This document shows positions 39,883 to 51,846 of a stretch of DNA of 58,459 bases, one piece after another (position 1 is the first letter of the stretch; each line of letters begins with the position of its first letter). Made by a program: the position numbers and the translations under genes. Source of the stretch: Pseudidiomarina insulisalsae. GTDB lineage: Bacteria > Pseudomonadota > Gammaproteobacteria > Enterobacterales > Alteromonadaceae. The notes below the pieces were generated by a model that saw nothing but the letters and a program-made list of their open reading frames with translations, made no database searches and was not told where the DNA came from. Location of the stretch: assembly GCF_003987065.1 (NCBI RefSeq), contig NZ_PIPY01000013.1:1-58459 (forward strand). The letters run 5' to 3'.

Positions 39883-41211
39883 CTACCTCTCCCGTTCAAA
39901 GCATGTCAGGCATTCAATGTGATGGGTTTGCGGGAACATGTCAATAATTTGCGCCTGGCGCAAGCGATACCCTGCTGCAATCAGTGTTTTTGCATCGCGC
40001 GCCAGGGTGTCGGGCGCGCAGGAGACATAGACGATGCGCTGCGGAGCGCGTTTCGCCACCTCGCTGATGGCACCCGAAGCGCCAGCCCGGGCCGGATCCA
40101 GCAGCACCTTATTAAAATCTTGCTGCGCCCAGTCAAAACGCTGCCAGTTCTGTTCCAAATCGGCTTGCTGCGCATTAACACGCAGGCCAAAGCGTCGGGC
40201 GTTCTGTTGTAAGCGTGCTACCATCGATGGCACACCTTCAACCGCGGTCACCTGCGCGCCGGTTTTGGCCAGCGGAATGGTGAAATTGCCACTGCCCGCA
40301 TACAACTCAAGAATCTTATCGGCCGGGTTAACTTCCAGCAAGCTGAGTGCCTGCTCCACCATCGCTACGCTTAACTGGCCCTGCGCCTGCAAAAAATCAC
40401 CGGGCATAAAGCCCAGCGTAACTCCCAGACTCTCATATTCTGGCAAGACTTCGTCAGGGTTCAACGGGTACGGCACAGCTTCCTCGCTCTTATCGCCCCC
40501 TTGCAGCCAGATACTCACTTCGTGTTGCGTGGCAAATTCACGTAACAGCTTTTTATCGGCGGCTGTGGGCGTACGCATTACCCGCAGCACCACTAAGCGC
40601 TGTGCCGCACGAATCAGTTCGATATGCCCCAGTTGATGAACAAGGCTTAATTTTGGCAAAAGCGCCCGTAGTGGCGCCAATAAAGCGGTCAACGCCGTTT
40701 CAGCAATCAGGCAGTCCTGTATTTCAACAATGTTTTTGCTGCCTGCCGCACGCAATCCTAACCGTAGCTGCCGGCGTTTCGGGTCCCAATGGGTTGCCAG
40801 TCGCACACGCCGGCGATAGCGCCAGGCATCGGCAGTTAACGGCGGCAGCCACTGTTGCGCCCGGGTATCGGCAAACTTACTTAACAGCTCGGTTACCACC
40901 TGCTGTTTATGACGCCGTTGCGCTGTTAGTTCCAGATGCTGCAGATCACAACCGCCACAGTTCGCATAGTAAGGACAAGGTGGCGCCACCCGGGTAGCGG
41001 AGACCTCATGCAGCTTAAGCAACTGCCCCTGATGCTTGCCCTGGGTTTGCAGGTCAATGATCTCGCCGGGCAAGGCACCCGGTACAAAGCGTACGCCGCG
41101 CTCAGTGCGAACCACGCCCCGCCCCTGATGATCAAGGGCGCTCACCTGCTGCCGCGCGAGCGCCTGAGCGGGTTGCGAACGGCGCTGTTGCGGACGATAA
41201 AAACGCGCCAT
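39883..41211 (-). CDS. rlmD: 23S rRNA (uracil(1939)-C5)-methyltransferase
   Basis: A SAM-dependent RNA methyltransferase with a 4Fe-4S cluster. 442 residues (E. coli 433). TRAM domain at about 20-75 (ALDHQGRGVVRTERGVRFVPGALPGE), cluster cysteines in CPYYANCGGCDLQHL, SAM motif LELYAGSGNFTIPLAKTG, catalytic Cys in VYVSCAPDTLARD. One base separates its start from the pdxJ stop. The rlmD-relA-mazG order is standard. Confidence 0.96.
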   Translation of the reverse strand: MARFYRPQQRRSQPAQALARQQVSALDHQGRGVVRTERGVRFVPGALPGEIIDLQTQGKHQGQLLKLHEVSATRVAPPCPYYANCGGCDLQHLELTAQRRHKQQVVTELLSKFADTRAQQWLPPLTADAWRYRRRVRLATHWDPKRRQLRLGLRAAGSKNIVEIQDCLIAETALTALLAPLRALLPKLSLVHQLGHIELIRAAQRLVVLRVMRTPTAADKKLLREFATQHEVSIWLQGGDKSEEAVPYPLNPDEVLPEYESLGVTLGFMPGDFLQAQGQLSVAMVEQALSLLEVNPADKILELYAGSGNFTIPLAKTGAQVTAVEGVPSMVARLQQNARRFGLRVNAQQADLEQNWQRFDWAQQDFNKVLLDPARAGASGAISEVAKRAPQRIVYVSCAPDTLARDAKTLIAAGYRLRQAQIIDMFPQTHHIECLTCFERER

Positions 41212-41212
41212 C

Positions 41213-41977
41213 TTACTTGCGCGGACCTGAAGTCCGCGCCTGCAGCATAAGTGCTTTCATGTCACGAACGGCCTGATCAAGACCCACCAGTACCGCGCGG
41301 GCAACAATGGCATGACCAATATTAAGCTCCACCAGCTCGGGCAAAGCGGCCACCGCGCCAGTGTTAAAATAGTGCAAACCGTGGCCGGCGTTTACCTGTA
41401 AACCACGTGCCTGGGCATATTTCGCGGCATCGTGCAGCATCAGCAGCGAGCGTTGCTGTTCTTTGACCGCAGTTTGCTCTGCGTAATGACCGGTATGCAG
41501 CTCAACGATACTGGCGCCCGTCGCTGTGGCCGCGTCTATCTGCTCCTGATCAGCATCGATAAACAACGAGGTTTTAATACCCTGCTCAGCTAAGCGTTCC
41601 ACTGCCGCACGAATCTTGTCTTGCTGACCGGCGACATCGAGCCCGCCTTCGGTGGTCAGTTCTTCACGCTTTTCCGGCACCAGACAGCAGTATGTGGGTT
41701 TGATGCGACAGGCAATTGCCAGCATTTCGTCCGTCACCGCCATCTCGAGATTCATGCGGGTTTGCAGGGTGTCAGCCAGCATTTCGACGTCGCGATCGGT
41801 AATATGGCGGCGGTCTTCACGCAAATGCACGGTAATACCGTCAGCTCCTGCCTGCTCGGCAATCGCTGCCGCGGTTACCGGATCAGGGTAACTAACGCCG
41901 CGGGCATTACGTACGGTCGCCACATGATCAATGTTAACCCCTAGCAAAATTGAGTTACCCATCGGAGCATGATGCAT
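41213..41977 (-). CDS. pdxJ: Pyridoxine 5'-phosphate synthase
   Basis: The ring-closing enzyme of vitamin B6 synthesis (DXP-dependent pathway). 254 residues; segments [47 protein letters not shown] and [11 protein letters not shown] are diagnostic. The ATG at 41977 shares one base with the recO stop (TAATG) and has an AAGGAA site 8 bases upstream, so the first ATG is kept although a later one (41962) is possible. Confidence 0.97.
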   Translation of the reverse strand: MHHAPMGNSILLGVNIDHVATVRNARGVSYPDPVTAAAIAEQAGADGITVHLREDRRHITDRDVEMLADTLQTRMNLEMAVTDEMLAIACRIKPTYCCLVPEKREELTTEGGLDVAGQQDKIRAAVERLAEQGIKTSLFIDADQEQIDAATATGASIVELHTGHYAEQTAVKEQQRSLLMLHDAAKYAQARGLQVNAGHGLHYFNTGAVAALPELVELNIGHAIVARAVLVGLDQAVRDMKALMLQARTSGPRK

Positions 41978-42669
41978 TATTCTTTCCTTTTCAGTTGCGA
42001 GAAAAGTTGTCGACTACGCAAGGGCTTATCGCCGATAAAGGGTGCCAGTGCCTGTCGCATGATTTGTTTCATAGAGTTTAGCAGTTGCGCGTCTGTCAGC
42101 TCAAACGCCCCCAGGCGCTGTAATGTTACGCCCGAAAAAGTCTGGGGTTGCAGCTGAGCAACCGGTAAAAAACCTTGTTCCGCTATAAAGCGATAGTGAC
42201 GGTCGGCGTCGATTGGCTCACCATTGCTATCAGCAAACCAGTCGAATCCATGGCCCAGATGGCACAACAAGCGCCACTCAAATTCACGCAACACGGGTTC
42301 TATCGGTTGTTTTGCAGCAAGCGCGCGCAGCGCGTTGTGGTAATCATCGAACAATTCTTCGACGGGTTGATAAGGTGACGTCAGGCGTTGCAGCAGTTCA
42401 TTCAGATAAAACCCGCTGTAAAGTGCCTCTCCCTTAAGCGTCAGGCTGGTTCCGTAAAGCTCTGCCTGACGCAGGGTTTGTAATTCGTGGCGCCCCTGAC
42501 TGGTAATCAGTAGCGGCGTAAAGGGTTGTAAAATAGCGCGCCACTGGCTTTTCGGGCGCCGCGCGCCTTTTGCCACGACACGGAACCGACCCTGCTCGCG
42601 GCTTAGCAGCTCAACAATAAGACTGGAGTCCTGAAAAGGCCACCGATGCAGAACAAACGCCGGCTCCAC
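41977..42669 (-). CDS. recO: DNA repair protein RecO
   Basis: A RecFOR pathway mediator that loads RecA on SSB-coated DNA and anneals strands. 230 residues: an N-terminal OB fold ([34 protein letters not shown]) and a helical C-terminal domain. The start is GTG, 5 bases after era. The order era-recO-pdxJ is conserved. Confidence 0.94.
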   Translation of the reverse strand: MEPAFVLHRWPFQDSSLIVELLSREQGRFRVVAKGARRPKSQWRAILQPFTPLLITSQGRHELQTLRQAELYGTSLTLKGEALYSGFYLNELLQRLTSPYQPVEELFDDYHNALRALAAKQPIEPVLREFEWRLLCHLGHGFDWFADSNGEPIDADRHYRFIAEQGFLPVAQLQPQTFSGVTLQRLGAFELTDAQLLNSMKQIMRQALAPFIGDKPLRSRQLFSQLKRKE

Positions 42670-42674
42670 GCACC

Positions 42675-43589
42675 TTAATCCTCGTTGTAGCCAAGGCTGC
42701 GCAGTGCCCGTTCATCATCGGCCCAGCCACTTTTCACCTTGACCCAAAGTTCCAGATGCACTTTTCCGTCAACCAGCTTCTCAATATCACGGCGCGCTTC
42801 AGAGCCTACGGTTTTTAACTTGCTGCCGCCAGCGCCAATAACCATGCGCTTTTGCCCTTCGCGTTCAACCAGAATCAAAGCATTAATATGAGTGGTACCT
42901 GAAGGTGCAGTCTGAAAACGCTCAATTTCAACTGTCGTGCTATACGGCAATTCATCACCAGTAAAGCGCATCAGTTTCTCGCGAATAATCTCAGCCGCCA
43001 TAAAACGCAGCGAGCGATCGGTGACATAGTCTTCAGGATAATGGTGCATACCCGGCTTTGCGTAGTTGTGCACAATTTGCCGCAGGGCTTCCACCTGATC
43101 ACCGGTTTTTGCCGACAAAGGAATGATTTCAGCAAAGTTATGCCGGGAGGCCAAATTCTGCAGTAAGGGCAATAACGCACCTTTATCTTTCACCTGGTCA
43201 ATTTTGTTGACCACTAAAATAACTGGCCGCTGACTTTTTTGCAGTTTCGCCAGCACTAAATCATCCTCCTGCGTCCAGCGCTCTGCTTCCACCACAAACA
43301 GCACCACTTCAACCCCGCTCATGGAGCTGGTAGCAGCGCGGTTCATCATCCGGTTGATAGCTTTTTTCTCGTCCTGATGCAGACCCGGCGTATCGACATA
43401 TACGATCTGGCGCTCACCTTCGGTCTCAATACCCAGAATGCGGTGGCGTGTGGTTTGCGGCTTGCTTGAGGTAATACTGATCTTTTGCCCAAGGATACGG
43501 TTGAGCAGCGTCGACTTACCAACATTAGGCCGGCCGACAATTGCGACAAAGGCTGACGCGGAACTCGTTTCTGACATATTATCCGACAT
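42675..43589 (-). CDS. era: GTPase Era
   Basis: An essential GTPase for 16S rRNA maturation and 30S assembly. G1 GRPNVGKS, G3 DTPGLH, G4 NKID and G5 SAKTG are present, and a C-terminal KH domain ([23 protein letters not shown]) binds RNA. The frame is open to 43700; the ATG at 43589 overlaps the rnc end by 11 bases and gives 304 residues (E. coli 301). A second ATG at 43577 is also possible. Confidence 0.96.
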   Translation of the reverse strand: MSDNMSETSSASAFVAIVGRPNVGKSTLLNRILGQKISITSSKPQTTRHRILGIETEGERQIVYVDTPGLHQDEKKAINRMMNRAATSSMSGVEVVLFVVEAERWTQEDDLVLAKLQKSQRPVILVVNKIDQVKDKGALLPLLQNLASRHNFAEIIPLSAKTGDQVEALRQIVHNYAKPGMHHYPEDYVTDRSLRFMAAEIIREKLMRFTGDELPYSTTVEIERFQTAPSGTTHINALILVEREGQKRMVIGAGGSKLKTVGSEARRDIEKLVDGKVHLELWVKVKSGWADDERALRSLGYNED

Positions 43590-44286
43590 GATTTGTCTCT
43601 TGTTGCTCTTGCAACAGTGTAAGGGTTTGTGCCGCAGCCTGCTGTTCAGCTTTGCGACGGCTGGTGCCTGAACCCAGCACAGGTTCAGCCAGCAATTCAA
43701 CGGTGCAACTGACGGTAAATCGTTGATTATGCGCCTGACCCTGAATGGTCACAACGTCATATACGGGCAGTTGTTTTTGCTTGGCCTGCAAAAATTCCTG
43801 CAAGCGGGTTTTTGGATCTTTGTGGCCGGCGCCGGGCTGAATATTTTTCAGTTGTTCTGCGAACCAGCTTAAAACCACTTTGCGGCAGGTCTGTAAATCG
43901 CTTTCCAGATACATTGCGCCAAGCAGCGCTTCCATGGCATCGGCCAGTATCGATTCACGCCGGTGGCCACCGCTTTTCATCTCGCCGGGACCAAGTACCA
44001 GATACTTCCCCAGCTCAAAACGTTGCGCAATTTTTGCCAGATTACGACCGCAGACTAAGGTGGCCCGCATGCGGCTGAGGTCGCCTTCATCGATTTTCGG
44101 GAATTTCTCAAACAGCGCTTCACTGACAATAATGCCAAGTACCGAGTCGCCAAGAAACTCCAGGCGCTCGTTATGCTGCGCACTGGCACTACGATGCGTT
44201 AGCGCCTGTTCACAGCGCTCTGCATCCTGAAAGGTATAGCCAAAGGCTTTCTCTAAATCACGTAAGGGTGGCTTTGGTAAGCTCAC
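43579..44286 (-). CDS. rnc: Ribonuclease III
   Basis: It cuts double-stranded RNA in rRNA and mRNA processing. The catalytic signature [12 protein letters not shown] and second acidic motif [13 protein letters not shown] are intact, with a dsRNA-binding domain at the C-terminus. The frame opens at 44337, but the GTG at 44286, two bases past the lepB stop with GGAG 7 bases upstream, gives 235 residues (E. coli 226). Confidence 0.96.
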   Translation of the reverse strand: MSLPKPPLRDLEKAFGYTFQDAERCEQALTHRSASAQHNERLEFLGDSVLGIIVSEALFEKFPKIDEGDLSRMRATLVCGRNLAKIAQRFELGKYLVLGPGEMKSGGHRRESILADAMEALLGAMYLESDLQTCRKVVLSWFAEQLKNIQPGAGHKDPKTRLQEFLQAKQKQLPVYDVVTIQGQAHNQRFTVSCTVELLAEPVLGSGTSRRKAEQQAAAQTLTLLQEQQETNHVG

Positions 44287-44288
44287 GA

Positions 44289-45212
44289 TTACTCCACTCC
44301 TCCAAGGCGTTCCCAGCGAATGCCGGTCGGAATCCACTGCGGCAGCATACTCGATGCCTTGCGATCCATCTCAAAACTCATCCAGATAAAGACAGCACGG
44401 CCGACCAGATTCTCTTCCGGAACAAAGCCCCAGTAACGGCTGTCTTCAGAATTATCGCGGTTGTCGCCCATCACAAAATAATTGCCTTCCGGGACAATCC
44501 ATTCATCGCGCGCTGTGCCAGGCTGCTGAAAGTAGTAGCGGTCGCGGTTACCCACGGTCGGATCGACCAGTGTGTCATGCGCGACCTCGCCCAGTTGTTC
44601 GCGATACTGTTGCAACGGTGTGGCACCACTAAAATAGATGGCATCCGCGCGCTCGAGGTTACGCTCGATCACCTGCAGTTCCGGGCATTGCGTTGCTGCC
44701 TCGTCGCATGCAGGCTGAATGTACAACGTCTTATTGCGATAGATAATACGATCACCCGGCAGGCCAACCACCCGCTTGATAAAATCGAGGCTCGGCTCAG
44801 GCGGATATTTGAATACTGCAATTTCGCCGCGCTCAGGACGATCTATTTCCACCAGTTCAGTACGCCAGATAGGGTCACGTAAACTATAGCTGAATTTCTC
44901 CACCAGAATAAAATCACCCTCAAGCAAGGTGGGCATCATTGAAGCTGACGGGATACGAAACGGCTCGTACAAAAACGAGCGTAAAATCAAAATGACAAAA
45001 AGTATCGGAAATACCGACTGGGCAAACTCGGCGATGCTCCCCTGCGGCGCCACGCGTTCTCTTGCTTCGTCAGACAAGGTTTGCTGTAACCGCTTCTCCT
45101 CATCTGCAATGCGCTGTTGGCGCTTTGGTTTACTAACTTTAGCATCATAAAGCCAGATAAGACCGGCGACGATGGTAATCACCGTCAGCAACACTGAGTA
45201 AAAATTTGCCAT
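44289..45212 (-). CDS. lepB: Signal peptidase I
   Basis: The membrane-anchored leader peptidase. 307 residues, two N-terminal membrane helices (about 4-22 and 62-80), catalytic Ser91 ([11 protein letters not shown]) and Lys146 ([12 protein letters not shown]), and the C-terminal box [17 protein letters not shown]. It follows lepA by 14 bases, the classic lepA-lepB pair. Confidence 0.97.
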   Translation of the reverse strand: MANFYSVLLTVITIVAGLIWLYDAKVSKPKRQQRIADEEKRLQQTLSDEARERVAPQGSIAEFAQSVFPILFVILILRSFLYEPFRIPSASMMPTLLEGDFILVEKFSYSLRDPIWRTELVEIDRPERGEIAVFKYPPEPSLDFIKRVVGLPGDRIIYRNKTLYIQPACDEAATQCPELQVIERNLERADAIYFSGATPLQQYREQLGEVAHDTLVDPTVGNRDRYYFQQPGTARDEWIVPEGNYFVMGDNRDNSEDSRYWGFVPEENLVGRAVFIWMSFEMDRKASSMLPQWIPTGIRWERLGGVE

Positions 45213-45226
45213 GTTGTACCTTGTTC

Positions 45227-47038
<1,812 letters not shown>

Positions 47039-47083
47039 TCATGCCCCCGCAACTACTTAAAAGAAATACGTGAATAACCGCAG

Positions 47084-47111
47084 ATCATACTGATAATACG
47101 GCTCAGAACAA
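47084..47111 (-). promoter_or_regulatory. Candidate sigma-70 promoter of lepA
   Basis: On the minus strand TTGTTC, 16 bases, TATGAT, in the only gap of notable size (90 bases) within the rpoE-to-mazG run. The -10 matches 5 of 6 and the -35 only 3 of 6. Confidence 0.4.
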
Positions 47112-47128
47112 AGGATTTTCGGGAGATT

Positions 47129-47563
47129 TCACTGCAATTGTCGTACTTGCAGTAGCTGCGTCACACGCAAATCACGCATTTGATACCAACGCTTGAGTAA
47201 AACGAAGCTCCCGGCAAAGGCTCCAAGCGACAACAGAATCGCAACCCCCTCACTTAATGCCAGCAGACCCTGCGTTAGTGCTGCCATGGCGAACAGCGCC
47301 ACCAACGGCAGCCCGTAGATAAGGAGCGAGGCTTTGGTAAGTGCCTGTTCAGGCATCAGTAGTTCAACTGTCTCACCGACCTGAAAATCCCCCGCCGGGC
47401 GTGCAACCCGGAATCTGGCACGGCGATCAGAGAAAGCTTTGGAAATAATACCGGCGCCACAGGTAGACTGTTGCGCACAGCCGCCACAGCCGGTTTTCAA
47501 CTCGGTTGTGACCTCAAGGTAATCATCTGTCACTGCCTGCACTAAAGCGACTTCACGAATCAT
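47129..47563 (-). CDS. rseC: SoxR-reducing/sigma-E regulatory protein RseC
   Basis: A 144-residue inner-membrane protein with four N-terminal cysteines in TGCGGCAQQSTCG, which may hold a cluster, and two central membrane helices (about 78-118). Homologues are RseC of the rpoE operon and RsxC-linked SoxR reduction. Order after rseB agrees. Confidence 0.88.
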   Translation of the reverse strand: MIREVALVQAVTDDYLEVTTELKTGCGGCAQQSTCGAGIISKAFSDRRARFRVARPAGDFQVGETVELLMPEQALTKASLLIYGLPLVALFAMAALTQGLLALSEGVAILLSLGAFAGSFVLLKRWYQMRDLRVTQLLQVRQLQ

Positions 47564-47571
47564 GCCGACCT

Positions 47572-48573
47572 CTATTCGCTTACCAGCGCCATGTTTTCAG
47601 CAATCCGTTGCAGGGTTGCCAGCGGCAGCTTTCCCACCACAGTGACAGCATAATTCTGCAAATTGGTGTTATAAATCGACTCTGGCCCCTGGATGCCAAG
47701 CTCGGGTAACGATTGCGCCTCGCTCTCGGTAACATACACAGAAACTTCCGTCAGACCGTCACTGTACAAGAAGTGATCCGTGGGCAGACGGGTGGCGGCC
47801 AGGTAGCGATGATTCGAGCGCAACAACTCAAAACCCGCCGGCAGGTACGTCGGTTTGGCACCGAATTGCGGCGCCACACGATTACGGATTTCATGTAAGC
47901 GCGGCGGTCGCTGTATGCCTCGCAGGTCGCTCAGGCTGATTGGGATAGCTTCACGCTCAACAAAAGTGGTTAACTGCAGTTGCTCCAATACTTCGCCCTG
48001 CGGCGTCGTCATTTGCATTTTCAACAGCATACCCGACTCATTATCGATCCAAAGGCCGTAGTGGTAACGATCATTGTCACGACTCAGCACCCGTAAAAAC
48101 TTCGTTTCACGACCGGTAATCCGCACGCCCCGCTCCGCGGCACTGACCTGATAATGCGGTTTCAGCGCGGCGAAATTCTGGTAAAAAGCAGCGGGCAGCA
48201 GACCATAGGTCACGTCACTGCGTAAGGTGTAGGAGTCATCCATTGGTTGGAAATAATAAGAAGTGTCATCGCCCAGACGCACAATACGTCGATCAGGGCC
48301 ATTCAGCATGACAATCAATTCAACTTCAGGACCATCCTCGTAGTTACCATGTAACCAGGTCATCGGCTCCAGCCGGTTACCGGTGCTTCGCACCAAAGTT
48401 GCTTCAAAATTAAGCTCACGAAGCGCCTGCGCCATTTCATTAAAACGCTGTTCGGCAGCCGATACTGGCGCCGTTGGTTGAAGTTCAGAAGCTGGACTGG
48501 TCTGGGCGAGAACGGGGGCGGCAGTGAACAGCAGCAGCCCGAGCAGGCTGCTGCTAAGCAGATTAGTTGTCAT
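47572..48573 (-). CDS. rseB: Sigma-E regulatory protein RseB
   Basis: A periplasmic protein that binds RseA and shields it from DegS until lipoprotein or LPS signals displace it. Signal peptide LLSSSLLGLLLFTAAPVLA, then the MucB/RseB two-domain body (FEATLVRSTGNRLEPMTWLHG, TYLPAGFELLRSNHRY). The frame opens at 48636 within rseA; the ATG at 48573 starts the signal peptide and overlaps rseA by 11 bases (333 aa). Confidence 0.93.
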   Translation of the reverse strand: MTTNLLSSSLLGLLLFTAAPVLAQTSPASELQPTAPVSAAEQRFNEMAQALRELNFEATLVRSTGNRLEPMTWLHGNYEDGPEVELIVMLNGPDRRIVRLGDDTSYYFQPMDDSYTLRSDVTYGLLPAAFYQNFAALKPHYQVSAAERGVRITGRETKFLRVLSRDNDRYHYGLWIDNESGMLLKMQMTTPQGEVLEQLQLTTFVEREAIPISLSDLRGIQRPPRLHEIRNRVAPQFGAKPTYLPAGFELLRSNHRYLAATRLPTDHFLYSDGLTEVSVYVTESEAQSLPELGIQGPESIYNTNLQNYAVTVVGKLPLATLQRIAENMALVSE

Positions 48574-49198
48574 TCGGCAAGCGTGGTTCTTGTTCCTCGG
48601 CAGTTGCCGGTTGTTGTTGGTTTTGACTTTGTTCATTTAACTGCTGCGCCTGCAATGAAAGCTGAAGTTGATTATTGTGATCAAGCAGATAGAACTGCAA
48701 CAAACGACGTTGCTGCGCCAGTTCGGCCTGCGTCGGTTCGTTACTCTGCAATACCGTATTGTAACTTACCGGGCTGCGACCGCCAATCGGCGTGGTGGCG
48801 AACGCTGGCTCCATGCTTTCTTCAGGCATTACCGGCTGGCTTTGTTGCACCGTCAGTACCGCTACCAACGCGACACCGGCGGCAATGGCTACACTTCCTG
48901 CCGGGCGTAACCAGCGTTGCAGCATTTGCGGTACCGCGCGGGCACCAAAGCGGCCCTGCACGACTTTATCCTGTTGTGGCTCCTGTGCCAGCTGCGCTGC
49001 GACCGCAGCACTGATATCGACCGGCATGCGCGTGGCAGCTTCATCTTTCATGATGCGGCCCATTAATGCGTAACGCCCCCAAGCCTGTTGTGCTTCGGTG
49101 TCGCTCAACAAGTTATCCAGTTGCTGTTCACGTTCACGCGCGTCGGCAACGGCATTATCGAGTAATGCTGACACTTGTTCATGGCTACGGTCTGTCAT
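48563..49198 (-). CDS. rseA: Anti-sigma-E factor RseA
   Basis: A 211-residue inner-membrane anti-sigma factor. The N-terminal cytoplasmic domain (about 1-75; SALLDNAVADAREREQQLD, WGRYALMGRIMK) binds RpoE; a single membrane helix lies at about 100-118; the periplasmic tail is very rich in Gln (about 150-205), with more Gln than I would expect for E. coli RseA. It follows rpoE by 18 bases. Confidence 0.93.
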   Translation of the reverse strand: MTDRSHEQVSALLDNAVADAREREQQLDNLLSDTEAQQAWGRYALMGRIMKDEAATRMPVDISAAVAAQLAQEPQQDKVVQGRFGARAVPQMLQRWLRPAGSVAIAAGVALVAVLTVQQSQPVMPEESMEPAFATTPIGGRSPVSYNTVLQSNEPTQAELAQQRRLLQFYLLDHNNQLQLSLQAQQLNEQSQNQQQPATAEEQEPRLPNDN

Positions 49199-49216
49199 AA
49201 AAAGTCCTCAAATAAA

Positions 49217-49795
49217 TTAGCGCTCTAGTAAGGGTCTTAACTGCGCATCGATTGCTTCTCGAGCCCGGAAAATTCGTGACCGTACGGTTCCGATAGGACA
49301 GTCCATCTCGATTGCAATTTCTTCATACCCTAAGCCTTCAATTTCTCGCAATGTAATTGCCCGGCGAAGGTCGTCCGGTAAACTTTCAATGGTGCGCATG
49401 ACGACGTCGCGTATTTCGTCCGTCAGCAATAAACTCTCGGGCGAGGCAGCATCTCGTAATGCCCCTGCGCCTTCCAGATAGTCTGCTTCTTCAGCATCGA
49501 CATCTGAGGCTGGCGGCTTGCGCCCCTGCGCTACCAGGTAGTTCTTTGCGGTATTCACCGCAATGCGGTACAGCCAGGTATAAAACGCACTGTCACCGCG
49601 GAAATTTCCGATGGCTCTATAGGCCTTCACAAAGGCTTCCTGAGCAACATCCGGCACATCGGCAGCCTGCTTTACATAACGCGAAATCAGGCTCATTACC
49701 TTGTGCTGATATTTTTGCACCAACAGATTAAAAGCCTGTTGGTCGCCCTGCTGCACACGTTGCACCAGCGCTTTATCAGTGTCTTGTTCGCTCAT
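49217..49795 (-). CDS. rpoE: RNA polymerase sigma factor RpoE (sigma-E)
   Basis: The extracytoplasmic-stress sigma factor, 192 residues (E. coli 191). Region 2 DVAQEAFVKAYRAIGNFRGDSAFYTWLYRIAVNTAKNYL (split at its sub-regions) and region 4 LREIEGLGYEEIAIEMDCPIGTVRSRI are intact. A sigma-E promoter lies upstream, so the operon is autoregulated. It heads a thirteen-gene minus-strand run and is divergent from nadB. Confidence 0.98.
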   Translation of the reverse strand: MSEQDTDKALVQRVQQGDQQAFNLLVQKYQHKVMSLISRYVKQAADVPDVAQEAFVKAYRAIGNFRGDSAFYTWLYRIAVNTAKNYLVAQGRKPPASDVDAEEADYLEGAGALRDAASPESLLLTDEIRDVVMRTIESLPDDLRRAITLREIEGLGYEEIAIEMDCPIGTVRSRIFRAREAIDAQLRPLLER

Positions 49796-49869
49796 CTGAG
49801 CCTGTTCTCCTCAACCCACATCTTGTCTTGCGAACCAGGCCCAACATCCGATTTATTCATGCTGGTGGT

Positions 49870-49896
49870 TCTGACAGGGCGCTTTTCAAAAAGTTC
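49870..49896 (-). promoter_or_regulatory. Sigma-E promoter of rpoE-rseABC
   Basis: On the minus strand GAACTT, 16 bases, TCAGA, about 75 bases upstream of the rpoE ATG. Both elements match the RpoE consensus (GGAACTT, TCTRA/TCAGA) with normal spacing. Its -35 shares bases with the proposed nadB -35 on the other strand. Confidence 0.88.
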
Positions 49897-49922
49897 GCAA
49901 AAATTTTCTAAAAGAGTAGAAT
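49894..49922 (+). promoter_or_regulatory. Candidate sigma-70 promoter of nadB
   Basis: TTCGCA, 17 bases, TAGAAT (4 and 5 of 6 matches), about 55 bases upstream of the nadB ATG. It overlaps the rpoE sigma-E -35 element on the opposite strand. Confidence 0.5.
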
Positions 49923-49976
49923 CTTTGCTATTCCATCGGCAAAACAGCGCCTTGCGCTTCAACTAATCCCTACTTT

Positions 49977-51575
49977 ATGGAACAAGTCATCGATTATCAA
50001 TGCGACGTGCTGATTATTGGCAGCGGCGCGGCAGGTTTAACCCTGGCTTTACACCTTGCCGATCAGGCGCAGGTACTGGTGTTATCGAAAGGTCCGCTCA
50101 CCGAAGGCTCTACTTACTATGCGCAAGGCGGTATTGCCGCCGTCTTTGATGAGAATGATAGCATTGAAAGCCATATTCAGGATACGTTAATTGCCGGTGC
50201 CGGTCTTTGTAATCCGGACGCTGTCGCTTTTACCACTTCAAATGCGAAAAAGAGCCTGCAATGGCTCATTGATCTTGGTGTGGGCTTTGACCGGGTGGAC
50301 GCTGAAGACGGCGAAAGTAAGTTCCACCTGAATCAGGAAGGCGGTCACAGCCACCGACGTATTCTTCATGCCGCTGATGCGACGGGGAAAGTCGTGCAGA
50401 CAACGCTGGTGGCCAAGGTACGCAACCACCCCAATATCCGGGTACTGGAGCGCTACAATGCCGTCGATTTAATCACCGACCGTCAGACCGGCCACGCGAA
50501 ACGCGTCTATGGCGCCTATATCTGGAACCGCGCTGCTGAACGCGTTGAAACCGTCGCCGCGCGCTTTGTCGCACTGGCCACTGGTGGCGCCAGTAAGGTT
50601 TATCAGTACACCTCAAACCCTGACGTTGCCAGTGGCGACGGTATTGCCATGGCCTGGCGTGCCGGCTGTCGCGTGGCCAACATGGAATTTAATCAGTTTC
50701 ATCCGACGTGTTTGTATCATCCGAGCGCACAGACCTTTTTGCTGACCGAAGCCTTACGTGGCGAAGGCGCGATACTGAAGCGTCCCGATGGCACGCGTTT
50801 TATGCCTGATTTTCACGCCGCTGCCGAGTTAGCCCCACGCGATGTGGTAGCCCGTGCCATCGACTATGAGATGAAGCGTTTAGGTGCTGACTGCATGTAT
50901 CTGGATATCTCGCATAAACCAGCGGACTTTATTCAGGAACACTTCCCGACCATTTATGATAAATGCCTGAGTCTGGGGATTGATATTACCCGCCAGCCCA
51001 TGCCCGTTGTTCCCGCCGCTCATTATACCTGCGGCGGCGTCATGACCGACCTGCAGGCACAGACTGACATACCGCACTTGTATGCGATCGGCGAGGTCGC
51101 CTACACCGGTCTGCATGGTGCGAACCGCATGGCCAGTAACTCACTATTGGAATGCCTGGTGTTCGCGCAGGCAGCCGCTGCCGATATTTGCGCACAACTG
51201 CACGAGGCTGACCTGAAGTGCGATCTGCCACGTTGGGACGAGAGTAAAGTCAGCCATTCCGACGAAGAAGTTATTATCCAGCACAACTGGCATGAGCTGC
51301 GTCTGTTTATGTGGGACTACGTAGGTATTGTGCGCACCACCAAGCGACTGGAGCGCGCGCTGCATCGTATTGAGCTGTTACAACACGAAGTGCATGAGTA
51401 TTACAGCCACTTCCGGGTCAGCAATAACTTATTAGAGTTGCGCAACCTGCTACAAGTGGCGCACCTGATCGTGCTTTCCGCCATGCAGCGCAAAGAAAGC
51501 CGCGGGCTGCATTACACCCTGGATTACCCCGAACTAGCGGCGACTGCCGAGCCGACGGTGCTGACGCCAGAATAA
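49977..51575 (+). CDS. nadB: L-aspartate oxidase
   Basis: The first enzyme of de novo NAD synthesis, oxidising aspartate to iminoaspartate with FAD. 532 residues (E. coli 540). FAD-binding [15 protein letters not shown] near 15-29, [13 protein letters not shown], the active-site segment [11 protein letters not shown] and MYLDISHK...HFP, and [12 protein letters not shown] are all diagnostic of NadB. No Shine-Dalgarno is evident. Divergent from rpoE, its usual neighbour; its 3' end overlaps the ygfX-like gene by 42 bases. Confidence 0.97.
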   Translation: MEQVIDYQCDVLIIGSGAAGLTLALHLADQAQVLVLSKGPLTEGSTYYAQGGIAAVFDENDSIESHIQDTLIAGAGLCNPDAVAFTTSNAKKSLQWLIDLGVGFDRVDAEDGESKFHLNQEGGHSHRRILHAADATGKVVQTTLVAKVRNHPNIRVLERYNAVDLITDRQTGHAKRVYGAYIWNRAAERVETVAARFVALATGGASKVYQYTSNPDVASGDGIAMAWRAGCRVANMEFNQFHPTCLYHPSAQTFLLTEALRGEGAILKRPDGTRFMPDFHAAAELAPRDVVARAIDYEMKRLGADCMYLDISHKPADFIQEHFPTIYDKCLSLGIDITRQPMPVVPAAHYTCGGVMTDLQAQTDIPHLYAIGEVAYTGLHGANRMASNSLLECLVFAQAAAADICAQLHEADLKCDLPRWDESKVSHSDEEVIIQHNWHELRLFMWDYVGIVRTTKRLERALHRIELLQHEVHEYYSHFRVSNNLLELRNLLQVAHLIVLSAMQRKESRGLHYTLDYPELAATAEPTVLTPE

Positions 51576-51845
51576 AGCCAACCGACGGCAGCGGGAAAAG
51601 GTCAAAGCGTCGGTCCAGGCGGCGCAACACCACCACCATTGCGGTGGCTGTAACTGGCCGGCGCGAGTGACACGCTGAAACTGGATCAGCACCAACGCAG
51701 GGGTTACGAAAATACGCTGCGGTTGTTCCAGCAGCCAGTTCCGCTCGCCATCAAGCCGGCAGAAGCGCTCGCCGTGCGGATCGATACCCCATACAGTTGC
51801 TGACATGCGCAGCCAGCGCCAGGGTAGCTGGCTGCATAACCACAT
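51534..51845 (-). CDS. Short YgfX/CptA-like protein
   Basis: A 103-residue Trp-rich protein placed directly after sdhE, where E. coli has ygfX (cptA), an inner-membrane partner of SdhE. Its middle and end ([16 protein letters not shown]...[17 protein letters not shown]) resemble the C-terminal half of YgfX-type proteins, but the two N-terminal membrane helices of E. coli YgfX (135 aa) are missing. The ATG is 4 bases after the sdhE end with AAGG upstream. It overlaps the 3' end of nadB by 42 bases. It may be a reduced YgfX, or the start or a frameshift may hide the rest. Confidence 0.55.
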   Translation of the reverse strand: MWLCSQLPWRWLRMSATVWGIDPHGERFCRLDGERNWLLEQPQRIFVTPALVLIQFQRVTRAGQLQPPQWWWCCAAWTDALTFSRCRRLALFWRQHRRLGSRR

Positions 51846-51846
51846 C

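Noticed and set aside
40034-40636. 200-codon plus-strand frame inside rlmD
   Set aside because: Antisense to a clear rlmD with intact motifs; Ser/Cys-rich low-quality protein.
44268-44882. 204-codon plus-strand frame inside lepB
   Set aside because: Antisense to signal peptidase I with its catalytic Ser and Lys present; no product recognised.
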